From: Coniella vitis
Taxonomy: Eukaryota > Ascomycota > Sordariomycetes > Diaporthales > Schizoparmaceae
Reading direction: 5' to 3'
Assembly: GCA_011317545.1 (NCBI GenBank)
Contig: WUJK01000004.1
Location: 2,976,001-3,040,000, forward strand
DNA length: 64,000 bases
The notes under the pieces were generated by a model. The model had not been told where the DNA came from. It did no database searches and saw only the letters and a program-made list of their open reading frames with translations. Below are positions 12,381-23,472 of the stretch, one piece after another. Both the position numbers and the translations under genes were made by a program. Position 1 is the first letter of the stretch. Every line of letters begins with the position of its first letter.

Positions 12381-12548
12381 TTATCTACTCTTCCCCAGAT
12401 CGTGACTATTCTTCGATCCAGGAATATCTCACGCCTTTCTCAGCATCCTAGGGAATCAGACACTCTGCAAAGCACTTTGTCTTCTCTCTCCTACTCAAGC
12501 TTTTTGTTTCGGCAAACCACTTGAACCACCAAGAATTTCACAGACAAG

Positions 12549-13371
12549 ATGATGAGACACTCGGCAGCAGTAGTTCTCATGGGCTTGGTGGCTGGGTCAT
12601 TGGCTCAGAGCAACACATCCGCTATTGCGCTTGTTGATGCTGCCACAACGACTTTGCAGTCTGCGCTGGCAGCAGACAGTACTGCCATCAGTATGTCCTC
12701 CCCCTTATGCACTATCACGTTCTCCGTGGCAAGCAGAGCCTACCCTCTGTTGGCTGGTTAGCTTCACGAACAAGCTGCTACGCCCACTACTTTGGCCCAA
12801 TATCACAAAAAAAATACTAACCGTCCATCTCATTCCTCTAGACGAATCCGCAACCAACGTCATAAACGCCAGCGGAGTCGACCTCATCACCAACGTCGCC
12901 GACCTCATCTTCGACGTTAGTCAGCTCAACTCCGACCTCCTCAGCTTCCAGAGCACTGTGACATCTGCCACAACAAGCGGCCTAGGCGGTGTCGTCAGCA
13001 CCGCGACGACCGTCACCCAAGACGACGTCAACACCCTCGCTACCGATGTCAACAATGTCGCCAACTCCATCACATCCCTCCAGAGCATCGTCACCCTCCT
13101 GAGCAGCCTGACCAACGTGCCCCAAGTCTCCGAGGCCGAGATAAACGTCGTCCAGACCGGTGTTCCTACAGCCGTAGGGCCCCTCGTGGACTTTGCCAAC
13201 CAGGTCATCAGCGGGAGCGTCTCCTCCGGACTCGACGTTTCTGCTCTCTCGGCGGCGCTTGTCGCGCTTCAGACGGCCGTGAGCTCCCTTAGCGCTCCCA
13301 CGGTCGCTGTGCCGACGCAGGACTCTAGTCCCTCGAACGCTACGCTTCCTGCTCCTGTCTCTACCTCTTAG
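12549..13371 (+). CDS. HsbA-like hydrophobic surface-binding cell-wall protein
   Basis: This resembles fungal hydrophobic surface-binding protein A, a small secreted helical protein that adsorbs to solid hydrophobic surfaces and can recruit hydrolases. Two exons (12549-12690, 12842-13371) give 223 residues. A signal peptide (MMRHSAAVVLMGLVAGSLA) ends before QSN. The mature protein has regularly spaced Ile/Leu/Val heptad-like helices with many Ser, Thr, Asn and Asp residues and no Cys. It ends in a Ser/Thr/Pro tail likely to be O-glycosylated. The intron has an ACTAAC branch point 20-25 bases before its acceptor. The start may be either of two adjacent Met codons. The family call rests on architecture rather than a unique motif, so another small helical wall protein is possible. 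Confidence 0.65.
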
Positions 13372-14834
13372 AGTAAAATGAGAGAGTAGCCCTTTTCCAT
13401 GGGACGCATGCTTCGGAGCTGACGCCCCGGGGGGAAAGGGATAAAGAATGGTTTAGCTTGGGGAGCTCGGTTCTCTCATTTAAGCAGACTGGTGAGAATT
13501 CGAAATAGTAAGACGGTGTGGGATACGACCATATTCGTAATCTAAGCAGGTGGTTTTGCTTGACCTGGTTGGTAGCAAAGCCAAGAACAGTTCTCTCATG
13601 TCACTTCACTTTTTGCGCAAATTGCAGCAGTGTTGGGTAATTCTAAGTAGGGACAGAAAGATCAATTCAACTTGATCCTTTCAAGCACTCCATCTTGAGA
13701 GTTTTACACCCTGTTTTCTGTTCTCTTTCATATGTTTGAGTCGCTAGTCCGTCGATAGCTTACCTTGAATATCGAATCAGAACTGAATGAGAATGAAAAT
13801 GCATGGCTAGCTGTGCCAACCTTCTTGGCATGGCATAAATAGCCATGGATATTAATTGATTTGTACACGATAGGCCTGATTTCTCATCCATCCACAGTAT
13901 TCAAGTAGCCAATCTATGCTTATAATTAAACTTTTCAAAAGGCTGGTTATGCTAGTGTCCACTTTCTATAGCAATGAATAAGAAGACGCAGCGCAATTAC
14001 TTATACTCTATGCCGACAACGGCTTTCTTGAACCTTAATCAGGATGTGCCTTTTGCACGTGCTCCGAGGGCTGCATCATCTGTCACAGGTCTTCTTATCG
14101 GCTCTTTATTTTTCTATATTTACGGATCCGTCAATCATATAAGAGGAGGCAAGAAGGGAAAGACCACGAGATAAACAAAAACAAAACAGAACACCACCCC
14201 GCCCGCCCTCTTCGTCATTCTTCTTCTTTCTAATGATTGATTGAGGTTTGTTGAGGTCGAAAACAAAAAAATTATGTCCATTATTGAATTTGTCGAAACC
14301 CATTACGCTCAGCGACTGAGATTCCCTGCTTTGTAATTTCTTCACCCCCTACCCCCGGCCCCCACAAATGAACCCATGGGCAAGCTTCCAGGCTCCCCAG
14401 GGCCCGATTCAGTCGTTGTAGCTAGTCTCTCATTCCCTCACTCACTCACTCGGTGCCTTGCTCAGAGTGTCCAGGACAGTAGTAGCAGCGCAGAATAGAG
14501 CGCCATGTTCCCCGGCCTCCGCATCGAAGAGATCCAGCTGCGCGTCCCAGTTCCAGTCACGGGAATCCCAAGACCCCAATCTCAGTTTTGACCGACAGTA
14601 TTACGAGGAGCACCTCCTCTCAGAGGCCTAATTCGTCCGTGTTAGTCAGAAAAACATGGCCAAGGTCGGTAGTGACCGGAAGGGGATAAGCTGAGAATAT
14701 ATTCCTTGAAAGATGTCGGCCGGCCTACAACCTTAAAAAGGAGGAAGGAAAAATTGAAATAAGAATTTCAGGACTGCGTGGATTCATGATTCCTCCGTGG
14801 GCAAAAGGGACACGAAGAAGGGGCAAGAAGATAC
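13372..14834. other. Convergent intergenic region, AT-rich
   Basis: These are the 3' flanks of the HsbA-like gene and, from the other side, the small secreted peptide gene. No ORF with credible coding bias is present. The part nearest 14.8 kb may hold a second exon of the peptide gene (see findings). Confidence 0.4.
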
Positions 14835-14981
14835 TCACGCGCAGCCTTGAGGCGTTGTAACGCCCAATGCACAGTCGCCCGAATCCGTGGCAACGACCTG
14901 GTTGTCAAAGACCGGGGTCAAGACGACGCCAGCGCTGGCGAGAGAGGCGAACAGGAAGACGACCGCGGCGGTGAACTTCAT
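14835..14981 (-). CDS. Small secreted peptide
   Basis: This is a 48-residue ORF starting at the ATG at 14981 with a strong signal peptide (MKFTAAVVFLFASLASA) followed by a mature part of about 31 residues containing two Cys and ending QGCA. I do not recognise the family; small secreted peptides like this are common in moulds. The last bases read TGC GCG TGA GT. The stop codon overlaps a consensus splice donor (GC|GTGAGT), so the mRNA may instead be spliced, replacing the stop with a downstream exon. An acceptor preceded by an ACTAAC branch point lies about 200 bases further on the minus strand. The upstream leader (15000-15250) is purine/pyrimidine-biased, as expected for a 5'UTR. Confidence 0.6.
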   Translation of the reverse strand: MKFTAAVVFLFASLASAGVVLTPVFDNQVVATDSGDCALGVTTPQGCA

Positions 14982-17766
14982 TTTGGCGGGATCTTTTGTT
15001 ATGGACTTTTCTTTTGGTTCTTTTGTAAGTTTTACTTGGTAACGTGTGAGCAGACCAGCTTGCTTGGTAGAATCAATCGATGGCGACAATGAGGGTGAAG
15101 AAGAGAAGGAGACGAAGGAGAAGAAGCAACAACGACAATAGAAATCACAATGCCAAGAAACGAATTAGGAAGAAGGAGAAAAGGATCGAGGGAAGAAAGA
15201 AGAAGAGAAGAGGGGAAAGGACCCAGACCGTTGATATTCTGCGACGAGACCATGTTGCGAAGCCTCATGGGAAAGAGAGAGAGCAAGCTTGGCGGTACAA
15301 TTCAGGGGGTTCCATGGCGTGGTTTGCCGGGGTTTCAGGCTTCGGCGCAACCAAACACTCGGCCTATGGCGTTCTAGCGCCTTGGACGGCCCTGGAAAGC
15401 TAGCGACCGCCAGAAACGGTACAGCAGCCACGGGTATGCAAGGGGAAAGGGACCATGGGGCGGAGCGGGCAGCGGCTAGAGAAAATTACAGCGTTGAGTA
15501 TGACAGATTGAATCGCTTTGCAAGGAGAGTCATGACTTGCAGGTATGTACCACACGCTGTGAGTTGCTCATTTGGTGAAGCTTGTCCTTTTCGACCACCC
15601 CTTTCCCTTGGAGTGCTTGCGAAGGAGTCGAAAACACAGGTTCCATCTTCCAGTGATTCGTCTTTTGGCAGGTGAGACGAGACTGGGCTGAGACAACGGG
15701 CTTAGCAGCGGGATCTTTGTCATCCCAGCCTCATGAAACGACCACCACCACCAGGGTGTATTGCCTGGCGGAAAGCTTCAAGCATAGTTCTCACACAGAG
15801 ACATCCTGGTGGTGATGGCGGGAATGCATGATAGGTTCTGGTGGAAGTCGCGAGCAGATGAGCATCCCGCCAAGTTCGTCGTATTGCGCGTGCTATCGTG
15901 AGTTGAATCTCGAACTTCAGAAACCACTTACACAATCGCTGGACCAATGAGAGGTCACGGAGTTTCTTTCTTTCTTTCCACCTTTCTTCTTTTTTTTTTT
16001 TTTTAAAAAAAAAAGAAGAAAAAAGAAAAAGAAAGGTAAGTAGCAACCGTACGTAGGCCAAAGAGAATCTTAGTAACACATGGTGAGTAGAATTAATTTC
16101 CTTCATACCAAACCTCAAACTGTGACTCTACTCCTTGGTTTCCCGTGGTTCTGTATGCTTTCCCAGTCCTGTCGACGCCATAGCACGTGGTGAGGGAAGC
16201 GGCCATGACATATGCTATGGATGATCTCGCGAGTCGAAACAATTGATGAAGATGAACTTGAGGATATACGCTATCTTCTGTATACATACTTACATGGCAC
16301 GCACTCATAACCCAAACCGTACATGCAATTTACCACATGATCTCCGGCCAAGGCCGTCGCGATCTGCTTTGGGCTTAGCGAACAATCGGCGAGAAACTGT
16401 GTTACACAGGTTACCTGTAAGGACTACTGCTACCTTCGGTGTGGAAGCAGAAACATTCACGGGGTCATAGACCTTTGACAGTCTAGAAAGAAGTGCAATT
16501 CACAACCTAGCACTTTAGCGGTGCATTATTTGGCTGTTTCGGTCCGCCAAAAGGCCAAGAGGCCTGGCAGGTGGCCAGATGGGCTTCAAGAAACATCGGC
16601 CAAAGATCTAGCCACTTTATAGAACTATGTGCTAGAATAAGGTTTCTGCGACAGTCTTGTGGCTATGACGACTGCCATCAACTCTGAAAAGTGACTGTAA
16701 AAGCGATGGGTATCGTTCCAAGGTCTGACGTTGCTCATGTTCATCGATGTTGTCGTGCTGAGTGAGCCATGTGAAGAGCATTGGAAACTGCGACTACGGA
16801 CAGGAGAAGACAGTCCCTCCGAACAAAGAACGTGGGCCCCATTTGACAGTCTCCCTTTCGGATCTGTGAACAGCCATGTGAGGAAAAGCTTCCTCAAATT
16901 TATACCAGGGCTTACTGATTTTCCGTAACTTTGCCACGAATTTGCTACTGGTGGTCGCATGATGTGTCAATTCCATATTTGAGGCTGTATGTCAGGGTAA
17001 AGAAACAATGCGGAGAGGTGATGACGGTAGAGTCTTGCGTCCTGGAGGATACTTCCAAACTAAGGGCTAAATCGTACGTGCATTCTCTCGAAGCTTGGCT
17101 CTCGCTGTTCAAGAAGACTTCGGTGTAGAATATGGCCAAGTACATGTGTGCCTACGCACGCAGAGTCACCGTCCATGAATCCTAAGCAAGGCACGATCCA
17201 GACCATCAAAACCAAGTGTACGAGAAGTGTGCTGAACTTTTTAAAACTAGCACCAGAATGTTTTGTGATATTCCGTGTATCCCATCAGCAGTGTAGTGGC
17301 TGCCAACGAGCCAATTGTGGGAGAATGGAGTCGGCAGAGAAGGACAAACGCCTCTGCGGCAGTTCACCTACCTCGCCCGCCTCTGACATGGTTAAAACTT
17401 CAAGTACGCGCATGCTTCTTGTGCAAGAGAAATCGCGAGCTCTGCCTAGCGCCCACCATGTCGCACCTTCCTCCTCACCTGACTGCGCATCTCAAATCAG
17501 TCCCAACCTAACCGCTCCTCCACCATTCTCTGTCCTCCGCCTCCACCTTGCGCAAATCTTCCCATCTCCCACCTCAGCTTATCCTTCCACCCCATCCTTA
17601 TCTCATCTTCACCACGCCTCCTTTGAGATACTCTACCAGTACCTCCAGCCTTCTCAATCCCTGCCACTGCTGGCCCCTCTCCCATCCGTCACCGCACCGC
17701 TGAGTGGACGCCTACTGAGACTGCCCAACTGCCACCACCTGCCTGGGAGAGGGCAACAGGGCCGAG
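14982..17766. other. Divergent intergenic region, secreted peptide / rec8
   Basis: This is 2.8 kb with no convincing gene. The leader of the small peptide gene (to about 15250) gives Arg/Lys-rich shadow ORFs. A long T-run/A-run inverted repeat sits near 15.98-16.04 kb. From 17.45 kb onward the sequence becomes CT-rich, consistent with the rec8 promoter and leader; the ORF 17148-17783 there is judged spurious. Confidence 0.45.
15976..16037. repeat. T-run/A-run inverted repeat
   Basis: A pyrimidine arm ending in about 15 T (15990-16004) is followed directly by 10 A and then a mirrored purine arm. The flanking CCTTTCTTCT and AGAAG...AAAGG extend the complementarity, so the transcript could form a long AU hairpin. 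Confidence 0.8.
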
Positions 17767-20086
17767 ATGTTCTACTCTCATGAGAGCAAGTACAAGCAGC
17801 GCATTCTGAATTGCTAGAGAGACGACGTGTAACTGACCAGTTGTCTCCAGTCCTTGCGAGCCCCAAACATGGCGTTGCAACAGTTTGGTCAGTTTCTTGA
17901 CACGAGGGCCCTTTCGCGCCTAGATAATACTGACCTTTGCTGCTACAGGCTTGTCGCCAATCTGGGACACAATGCCAACAGCCGCAAGCTGACCCGCAAA
18001 GCTATCGAGAACGTCAATGTCCCGCAAGCCTGCACCACTATAGAGAAGCCGCCAGGCGCACCCATAGCCTTGCGTCTGCAAGGCAGTCTCCTCTACGGCG
18101 TTTCGGGAGTCTATCACAAGCACGGCGCATACCTTCTCAACGACGTCGAGAAGGTGTGGGCCTGCATGCGTGCATACTTTCGCGATGTCAAATACTCTGC
18201 TGGCGACACCCTTGACCAGAATGCCGGCAAGGCCAGGTACGTACAAGCAGGACAAGGAAAGCGTAGCCAGGACCATGAGCTCACACGAACTTAGGCGCAA
18301 TCAGATCATCCTCGGTGATGATCCCAGCTTCGTCCCGGACCCTACTCTGCCTCCCCTGGATTTTGACGACAATGGCGACCTTGTCCTCCCCGTCTTCGAC
18401 TTCAGCCAGAAGTCGCACCTCTATTCTCAGTTCTCGCCTGTCGGAGAGAGCAGCAACTCTGTCGAGAAGGCCCCCTTCATCAACTTGGACTTCCGCAACT
18501 CCTCTAGCCATGCCAGTCTGGGCTTCGGCTCACCTTTCGGAAAAGGCAGCCAGAACTTGAGGGAAGGCAGCATGTTCCAAATGGCCTTTGGCGGAGAAGA
18601 AGAACTACCCTTTGCGGATTTCCCCATTCGCATTGATGCCGATGGGAATCTGATTGAAGAGCCTGAGCTGCCTCCTCATCCGGTACAACACGTGGTTGCG
18701 GGCGAAGAACAGCTTCAACAGGATGCGAACATGCCACAAGTACCACATGACGATGGTGTATTGGTTATGTTTGGCGATGAAGAAGCGCCGATTCCCATGG
18801 CCGATGGTGCGTCAGGAGATCCTCAACCAAATCAAGACAAAACACATCCCTCTCAAGACCCTCTAAGCTCGGATTCTGCCCGCCAAGTTCAGCCTCAGCA
18901 ACAGAAGCGACGCTATAAGTCCAAGAAGAACAAGGCTCTTGTGTTTGATACCGCCACCCATATCAGCCGTCCCGAATTCAAGGCCTGGGGCGATAACTAC
19001 CTCATCCGGATGGCTGAAGCCCGCGAGACCCCTCAGAAAACCACCTCATCTATGGCTAAGCGCAATGCCTTTCACGTGTTGTTTGGAAAGGGGCTTGGAG
19101 ACACTGGTACAATCAGCAGCCGTGGTGGGATAAGGTACGAGCTCGCTGATGTATTCGCGGGTCAAGCACTTCAAAACCTTGTCATGGGAGATTTCCTGGC
19201 CACTGTGCGCGAGGAAGTCCAAGAAGATGCACGTGGTTCTCATCGTCGCCGGTCCGCTTCTACTGCCTTTGGCTCCGATGACGAGGACAACGACAAAGAT
19301 AACCGACGCGTCCGGCCCCGTGTAGATGACGAACAGCAGATCAAGCAGCCCGGAAACAGTCAACATGATGCCCAGATTGTTGATGACCCCATGGTGATGT
19401 TTGACGACGATGCCCCTGAGTTTGGACGGGAGCAGCCTGGTTTCGCGCTGTCTGATCACCGCCACTCGTCCAACGTTCCATGGAACCGTCCGTCGTCTCT
19501 AGTTCCGTCTTCGGTACGCAGCGCCAAAGTTGAAGGTGGCCGCCATGCCGTTCAAAGCAGTCCACTGATCGGCCGAGGCAGCATTCTTCAGCAAGCCGAG
19601 GCCCATTTCCATGATGGCGGCATTGAGATGCCTGGTTCAGACGATTTTGGAATTCTACAGCCTGATGATGCCCTTGATCTCTCGGCAATGGAAGATCTCG
19701 ATCAGCGAGACACCAACACATGCCGAGTTGTGCGCAAAGTCCTTGATCGAGAAGGGCGCAATTTCCTGGATTTCGTGGAGCGGGTCACCGCCGAGCATGG
19801 AGAGCAAGATCAAGCAGACAAAGACCTCACGTGGATCCAATTCGACAACATCTTTGAAACGCAGGACCAGACGAGAGCTGTGGTAGCCCAGGCATTTTTG
19901 CATGTTCTTACGCTCGCGACGAAGAACCAGATTCGAGTCAAACAAGAGGGTGTAGCTCAGAACGAGCCTTTCGGAGGCATCCGCGTGGGTGTTTTGCAAA
20001 CTTTGCAGACAGACCAGGAAGGACTCCGATCTAAGGAAATGGAGAGGGTCCAACTCGGAGGCGGTATTGAAGAGATGGAAGTTTGA
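17767..20086 (+). CDS. rec8: Meiotic cohesin kleisin subunit Rec8
   Basis: This is the alpha-kleisin of meiotic cohesin, closing the Smc1-Smc3 ring between sister chromatids. Four exons (17767-17785, 17851-17887, 17949-18236, 18295-20086) give 711 residues. The N-terminal domain begins MFYSHEILASPKHGVATVWL and continues with RKLTRKAI, VNVPQAC, LALRLQG, LLYGVSGVY and LLNDVEKV-type blocks, matching Rec8 rather than mitotic Rad21/Scc1. The middle (about 120-590) is acidic and disordered. The C-terminal winged helix (about 600-665) contains TRAVVAQAFLHVLTLATKN. Intron 1 uses a GC donor (GAGA|GCAAGT); no GT donor restores the frame. The linker contains two ExGR motifs resembling separase sites. 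The gene is convergent with the Rab escort protein gene. Confidence 0.93.
17786..17850 (+). other. GC-AG intron in rec8
   Basis: This 65-nt intron starts GCAAGT and ends CTCCAG, with a CTGAC branch-point candidate at about 17833. Joining 17785 to 17851 restores an Ile codon and the conserved Rec8 N-terminus. Without splicing the frame hits TAG after 16 codons. Confidence 0.88.
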
Positions 20087-20611
20087 TTATGTCTCCTTCG
20101 CAGCGCCAGGCTCTTTCAGACATGTTTCTTCCAAGGGGGATGCCGTATCGGCCTTGCCAACACTCTTAAACCTTATGGATCAGGTTCCACTGGTTCAGTA
20201 TTGGGTTGACTTTCTTTCATTTTTGCATTATATGTCTGCTGCCAGATTTGGGGTGTTGGTTGACTTGGATCAAGTCAAAGTTTTGCTATTTTTACCGTGT
20301 GCCAAGTCACCAAGACTGAAGCACCATTTTGCTAGAATTTCGGGTCCGCGTTCATTTTCGGGTTATATTTGGACAAGACATTGCTTTTACCAGCTCAAGA
20401 GCGAGGAGCCAAGCTGAAGATAACATTGCACATTAGAATTTGAGGGGAGACGTATCGCGCATATAGTGACATCAAGAGAAGATGTCAGGCACAAGATCAT
20501 TATCGAGACAGAATCAAATTATATTAGCTAGCCATTACATCGCGTATGCTCATGCCATCATCAACAGCAGTGTGAAGTTCAGATAGAACACCAGGAGCAG
20601 ATCGAGACGTC
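20087..20611. other. Convergent 3' flanks of rec8 and REP
   Basis: This holds two terminator/polyadenylation regions, AT-rich, with no further gene seen. Confidence 0.6.
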
Positions 20612-22519
20612 TTACTCGTATTCATCGTCATCTCCAACACCTTCACGATCGGTAAAGACCATGTATTGCACATCTTCAGCCTCTGCCGCCTCGCCCATAA
20701 CCTTCTGCCAGACTTGTTGCACAGAGTCGAGTATCTCATCGTCAAAGGTCAACGAGTTTGGCGTTGGGGCAAATATCAAGGTCCGTTGGTCATTGTCTTC
20801 TGTGACCTTGGAATTGACAGGCGCTTTTTGCTCGTAGTACAATTGATACAAGCATCGAAGAGAAGCCTGGGGGGCATCATCGTCCTCTGGAATCAAAGCA
20901 ACAAGAAGCAAGTCGACTGCCTTTTCGAGCAGTGACTTTGACTCTGCCGTGTAGATTGTGTTTAGATACAGTACGCCTAAAAAAGGGAGAGCTCGGATTA
21001 GTCGCGCACGCCTTGCTGAAAAAACAATAATAATAATGTTGTATGATGCAGAAACGGGTCGTGTTGAAGGGTCAGATTCCATCGTTAACGTCAAAGCCGA
21101 AGCTCAGGCAATGTAGATAAGGTTGTTTGAATGGTTTTTCATCATGATGAAACGCGGAGCGTATTCAGAATCTAGGGAATGTGTATATGGGGGTCTGGTG
21201 AACTTACATTGTCCTGAAGGGCATTCACCCGTCTCGCTCGAGTGAACAACAGCATAGATGGGATAAGCTGACTCGACCTGTCCGTCCGCTTTCACGGACC
21301 CAGGAGGGAGAGCAATGATGGCGACAGCCGGTGTTGGCGCTCCTTCTATTGTAGTCTCAAACAAAGATGTAAGAGGCGCGCCAATGACGGCTACTAGCCT
21401 GCTCACTTTGACTACATCCTCTGTGCTGCCGCTGGGGATCGTCTCAGGTCCCCGAACAAACATCTTGGTTTTCACGACGGTGTCATCTGTCAGCTCCAGC
21501 TCCAACAACCGGCCCTGTTCGCTTTCATCCGCCGCCGCCACCGTCGCCTTCTTGTAGCCCGTGCCAAGCATATAGATGCCACCGCCAACTGCACCAGCGC
21601 GGCAACCAACCTGTGCAATCTCCGATCCGCCACCCCACTTGGGGTAAACGGCCGCAAACCCGGGACCCAGCTTGCCCATGGACGTAAGATGCCGATGTAT
21701 GGCGTGCAGCCCATCTTTTGTACTAATCTTGCCGTCCAGAGACAAGGTCAAGGCGATTATGTACGTGATCAACTCTCCATCCAAGCTGAGCTTCTTTGTC
21801 AAGAACTCAGACAGAGGCTGCGCCACAAAGTCCTGCCACTGGGGCAGCGAAGACTCGTCTTGGTATGAGAGGACCAGCTTGAGGAACTTCATCAGCTGCC
21901 GCTTGGAGCGCGCAGAGAGATCTGTAGTGGAGAAGACATCTTCGCGGGTAGACGGGATGCGTGTGATGGAGGCGGGTGGTGTAGTGATTGCAGCGTCAGC
22001 AGTAGGAGGGGAGGAAGGCTTGAAGACAAAAAAGGAGCCGACGGCGAGGAACTCGAGCTGCCGAAAGGCGCGCGAAGACACAAGCTGCGAGAGGAGCGTA
22101 GAGTTGGCGTGGATGAGCTGTGGGGAGAGGGTGAGCGCGTAGCCTCGTGGGTTCGAGAGGCCGGCTTGACCTGTTGATGTGCCTGTGGTGGAGGTGAAGA
22201 TTGCAGATGCGTCCTCTGATAAAGCTGCTTCTGCTGCTAAGCTGCTGCTGTTGCTAGCTAGTTTTGCAGCCCATTCATCAGCTTCTTGCAAGCTGAATGC
22301 TGCCTCTGTGCCACCATAGTACCCGTTGGGGTCAATGTGCAGAATCTTTTTGTCGGACCGGGAGAGGGCCCTTTACGGAGGCGACAGGCTGGGTTAGTTA
22401 GAGAGGCTTGCGGGAAGAAGTTGTGGAAGAATGAGGAGTACTGACAGTGCTAGCAGAGACTGCTGCAGCCCTGTGCCACAGATCACCACATCCCAGATGG
22501 TGTCGCTCAAGGACTCCAT
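20612..22519 (-). CDS. MRS6: Rab escort protein (REP / Mrs6)
   Basis: REP presents newly made Rab GTPases to geranylgeranyl transferase II and delivers them to membranes. Three exons (22446-22519, 21208-22370, 20612-20976) give 533 residues. The N-terminus carries the GDI/REP Rossmann-like block: WDVVICGTGLQQSLLALALS, then ILHIDPNGYYGG. The second conserved region appears as PKWGGGSEIAQVGCRAGAVGG followed by GIYML. A Ser/Thr/Ala-rich insertion (about 75-105), and a total length above the roughly 450 residues of GDI, favour REP over GDI. The C-terminus is acidic (GDDDEYE). Intron 2 is 231 nt and its acceptor TTTTTTAG restores GQCVLYL. The superfamily is certain; REP rather than GDI is likely. 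Confidence 0.9.
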
Positions 22520-23472
22520 GACTGGTGGCTTTGTTGTGAAAAAGAAAGAGCCTTTTTCCTGGTGGTTGTGGAAGGGAGAGGTTGAAAATTGAGCCGAGCT
22601 TGGATAAGAGGCTCTGCTGCTTGGCAAAAATTTGGTCAGCTCCTGGTTGGTCCAAGCTTCCCCCTCGGCCACTAACCCTAGCTATCCAGGGGTGGAGTAA
22701 CCCTGGCACACTCGCCCTTTATCCTCAATACTAGCTGGAAATTTTCTTGTTCTCTCTCTCTCTTCTCTTCTCTCTTTAACAACCACCCGCTCAACCAGGT
22801 ACAGTTGCCTTTTACCCACATAGACAACCCATTTCTGAACGGAGTTCCTTTCACTAGGCAGCTTCATGTTGAGCGGTAGATTGAAATCCTCTTGTATCTA
22901 CTGCTCATGAATCTTTTGAAAACGTGTTTGAGCGGTTCGAACGGTCGAGACATTTTCCTTCTTTTTCTTGTATTCAAGTACCTGGTCTGCTTGCGAATGA
23001 TTCGCGGTAGTGCCCTACTCAAACTTGTGGGAACGCAGGCCGCGATTCGCTCATGGTACTATGTAATCGGCGAACGATTGTAAATGGAAGATAGCTGTAA
23101 TTAAGCAGGGACTGGATGCTTTCGCTCGTCTGATAGACTGAAAGCCTTACCAGTGTCTCTAAGTACCCAAAAAGTAATCAGGCTATGACTGAGCAAGGCT
23201 CTTTTGGGCGTTGAGTTCCTGCTCAGAGATCGATTATCATACTTCACAACACATCTCGCTGGGTTAATCTCTCGAGTCCTCCGTAGTATAGTCGATGGAT
23301 ATCTTGTCTCGACTCTCAACTCAGGGTATCATTTGGTTCATGTCAACACGGCATCCTCTATACCATGCTATAATAACTCCTCTAGTCCACAATCCGTGTC
23401 CATCACACTCCATGGTCGAACTGTTGTGGTACAAATCAGTGTGAACACACTTCCAATCCTGCTTGTCTACTC
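22520..23472. promoter_or_regulatory. REP promoter region / Rrp43 3' flank
   Basis: This spacer between two tandem minus-strand genes has a pyrimidine/purine tract (22740-22790) likely to be the REP leader. ORFs here are short and without coding character. A TACTATGTA motif lies near 23056. Confidence 0.5.

Larger units (their letters stand above)
9753..12548. other. Divergent intergenic region, PMP3 / HsbA-like gene
   Basis: This is 2.8 kb between divergent genes. The first 100 bases hold the CA/CT microsatellite of the PMP3 leader. ORFs at 10950-11375 and 11372-11614 have unbiased composition, no recognisable domain and no splice partners. An ACATAGTA motif lies near 10373. The right end holds the HsbA-like promoter with a TATA box. 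Confidence 0.4.

Noticed and set aside
1780..16310. Shared SIAYVMA peptide in two minus-strand ORFs (about 1930 and 16205)
   Set aside because: It reflects a short CATATGC-type DNA similarity of under 20 bases with no extended match.
17148..17783. 211-codon plus-strand ORF before rec8
   Set aside because: It runs through the pyrimidine-rich rec8 leader and overlaps its first exon in another frame; Ser/Pro/His-rich artefact.
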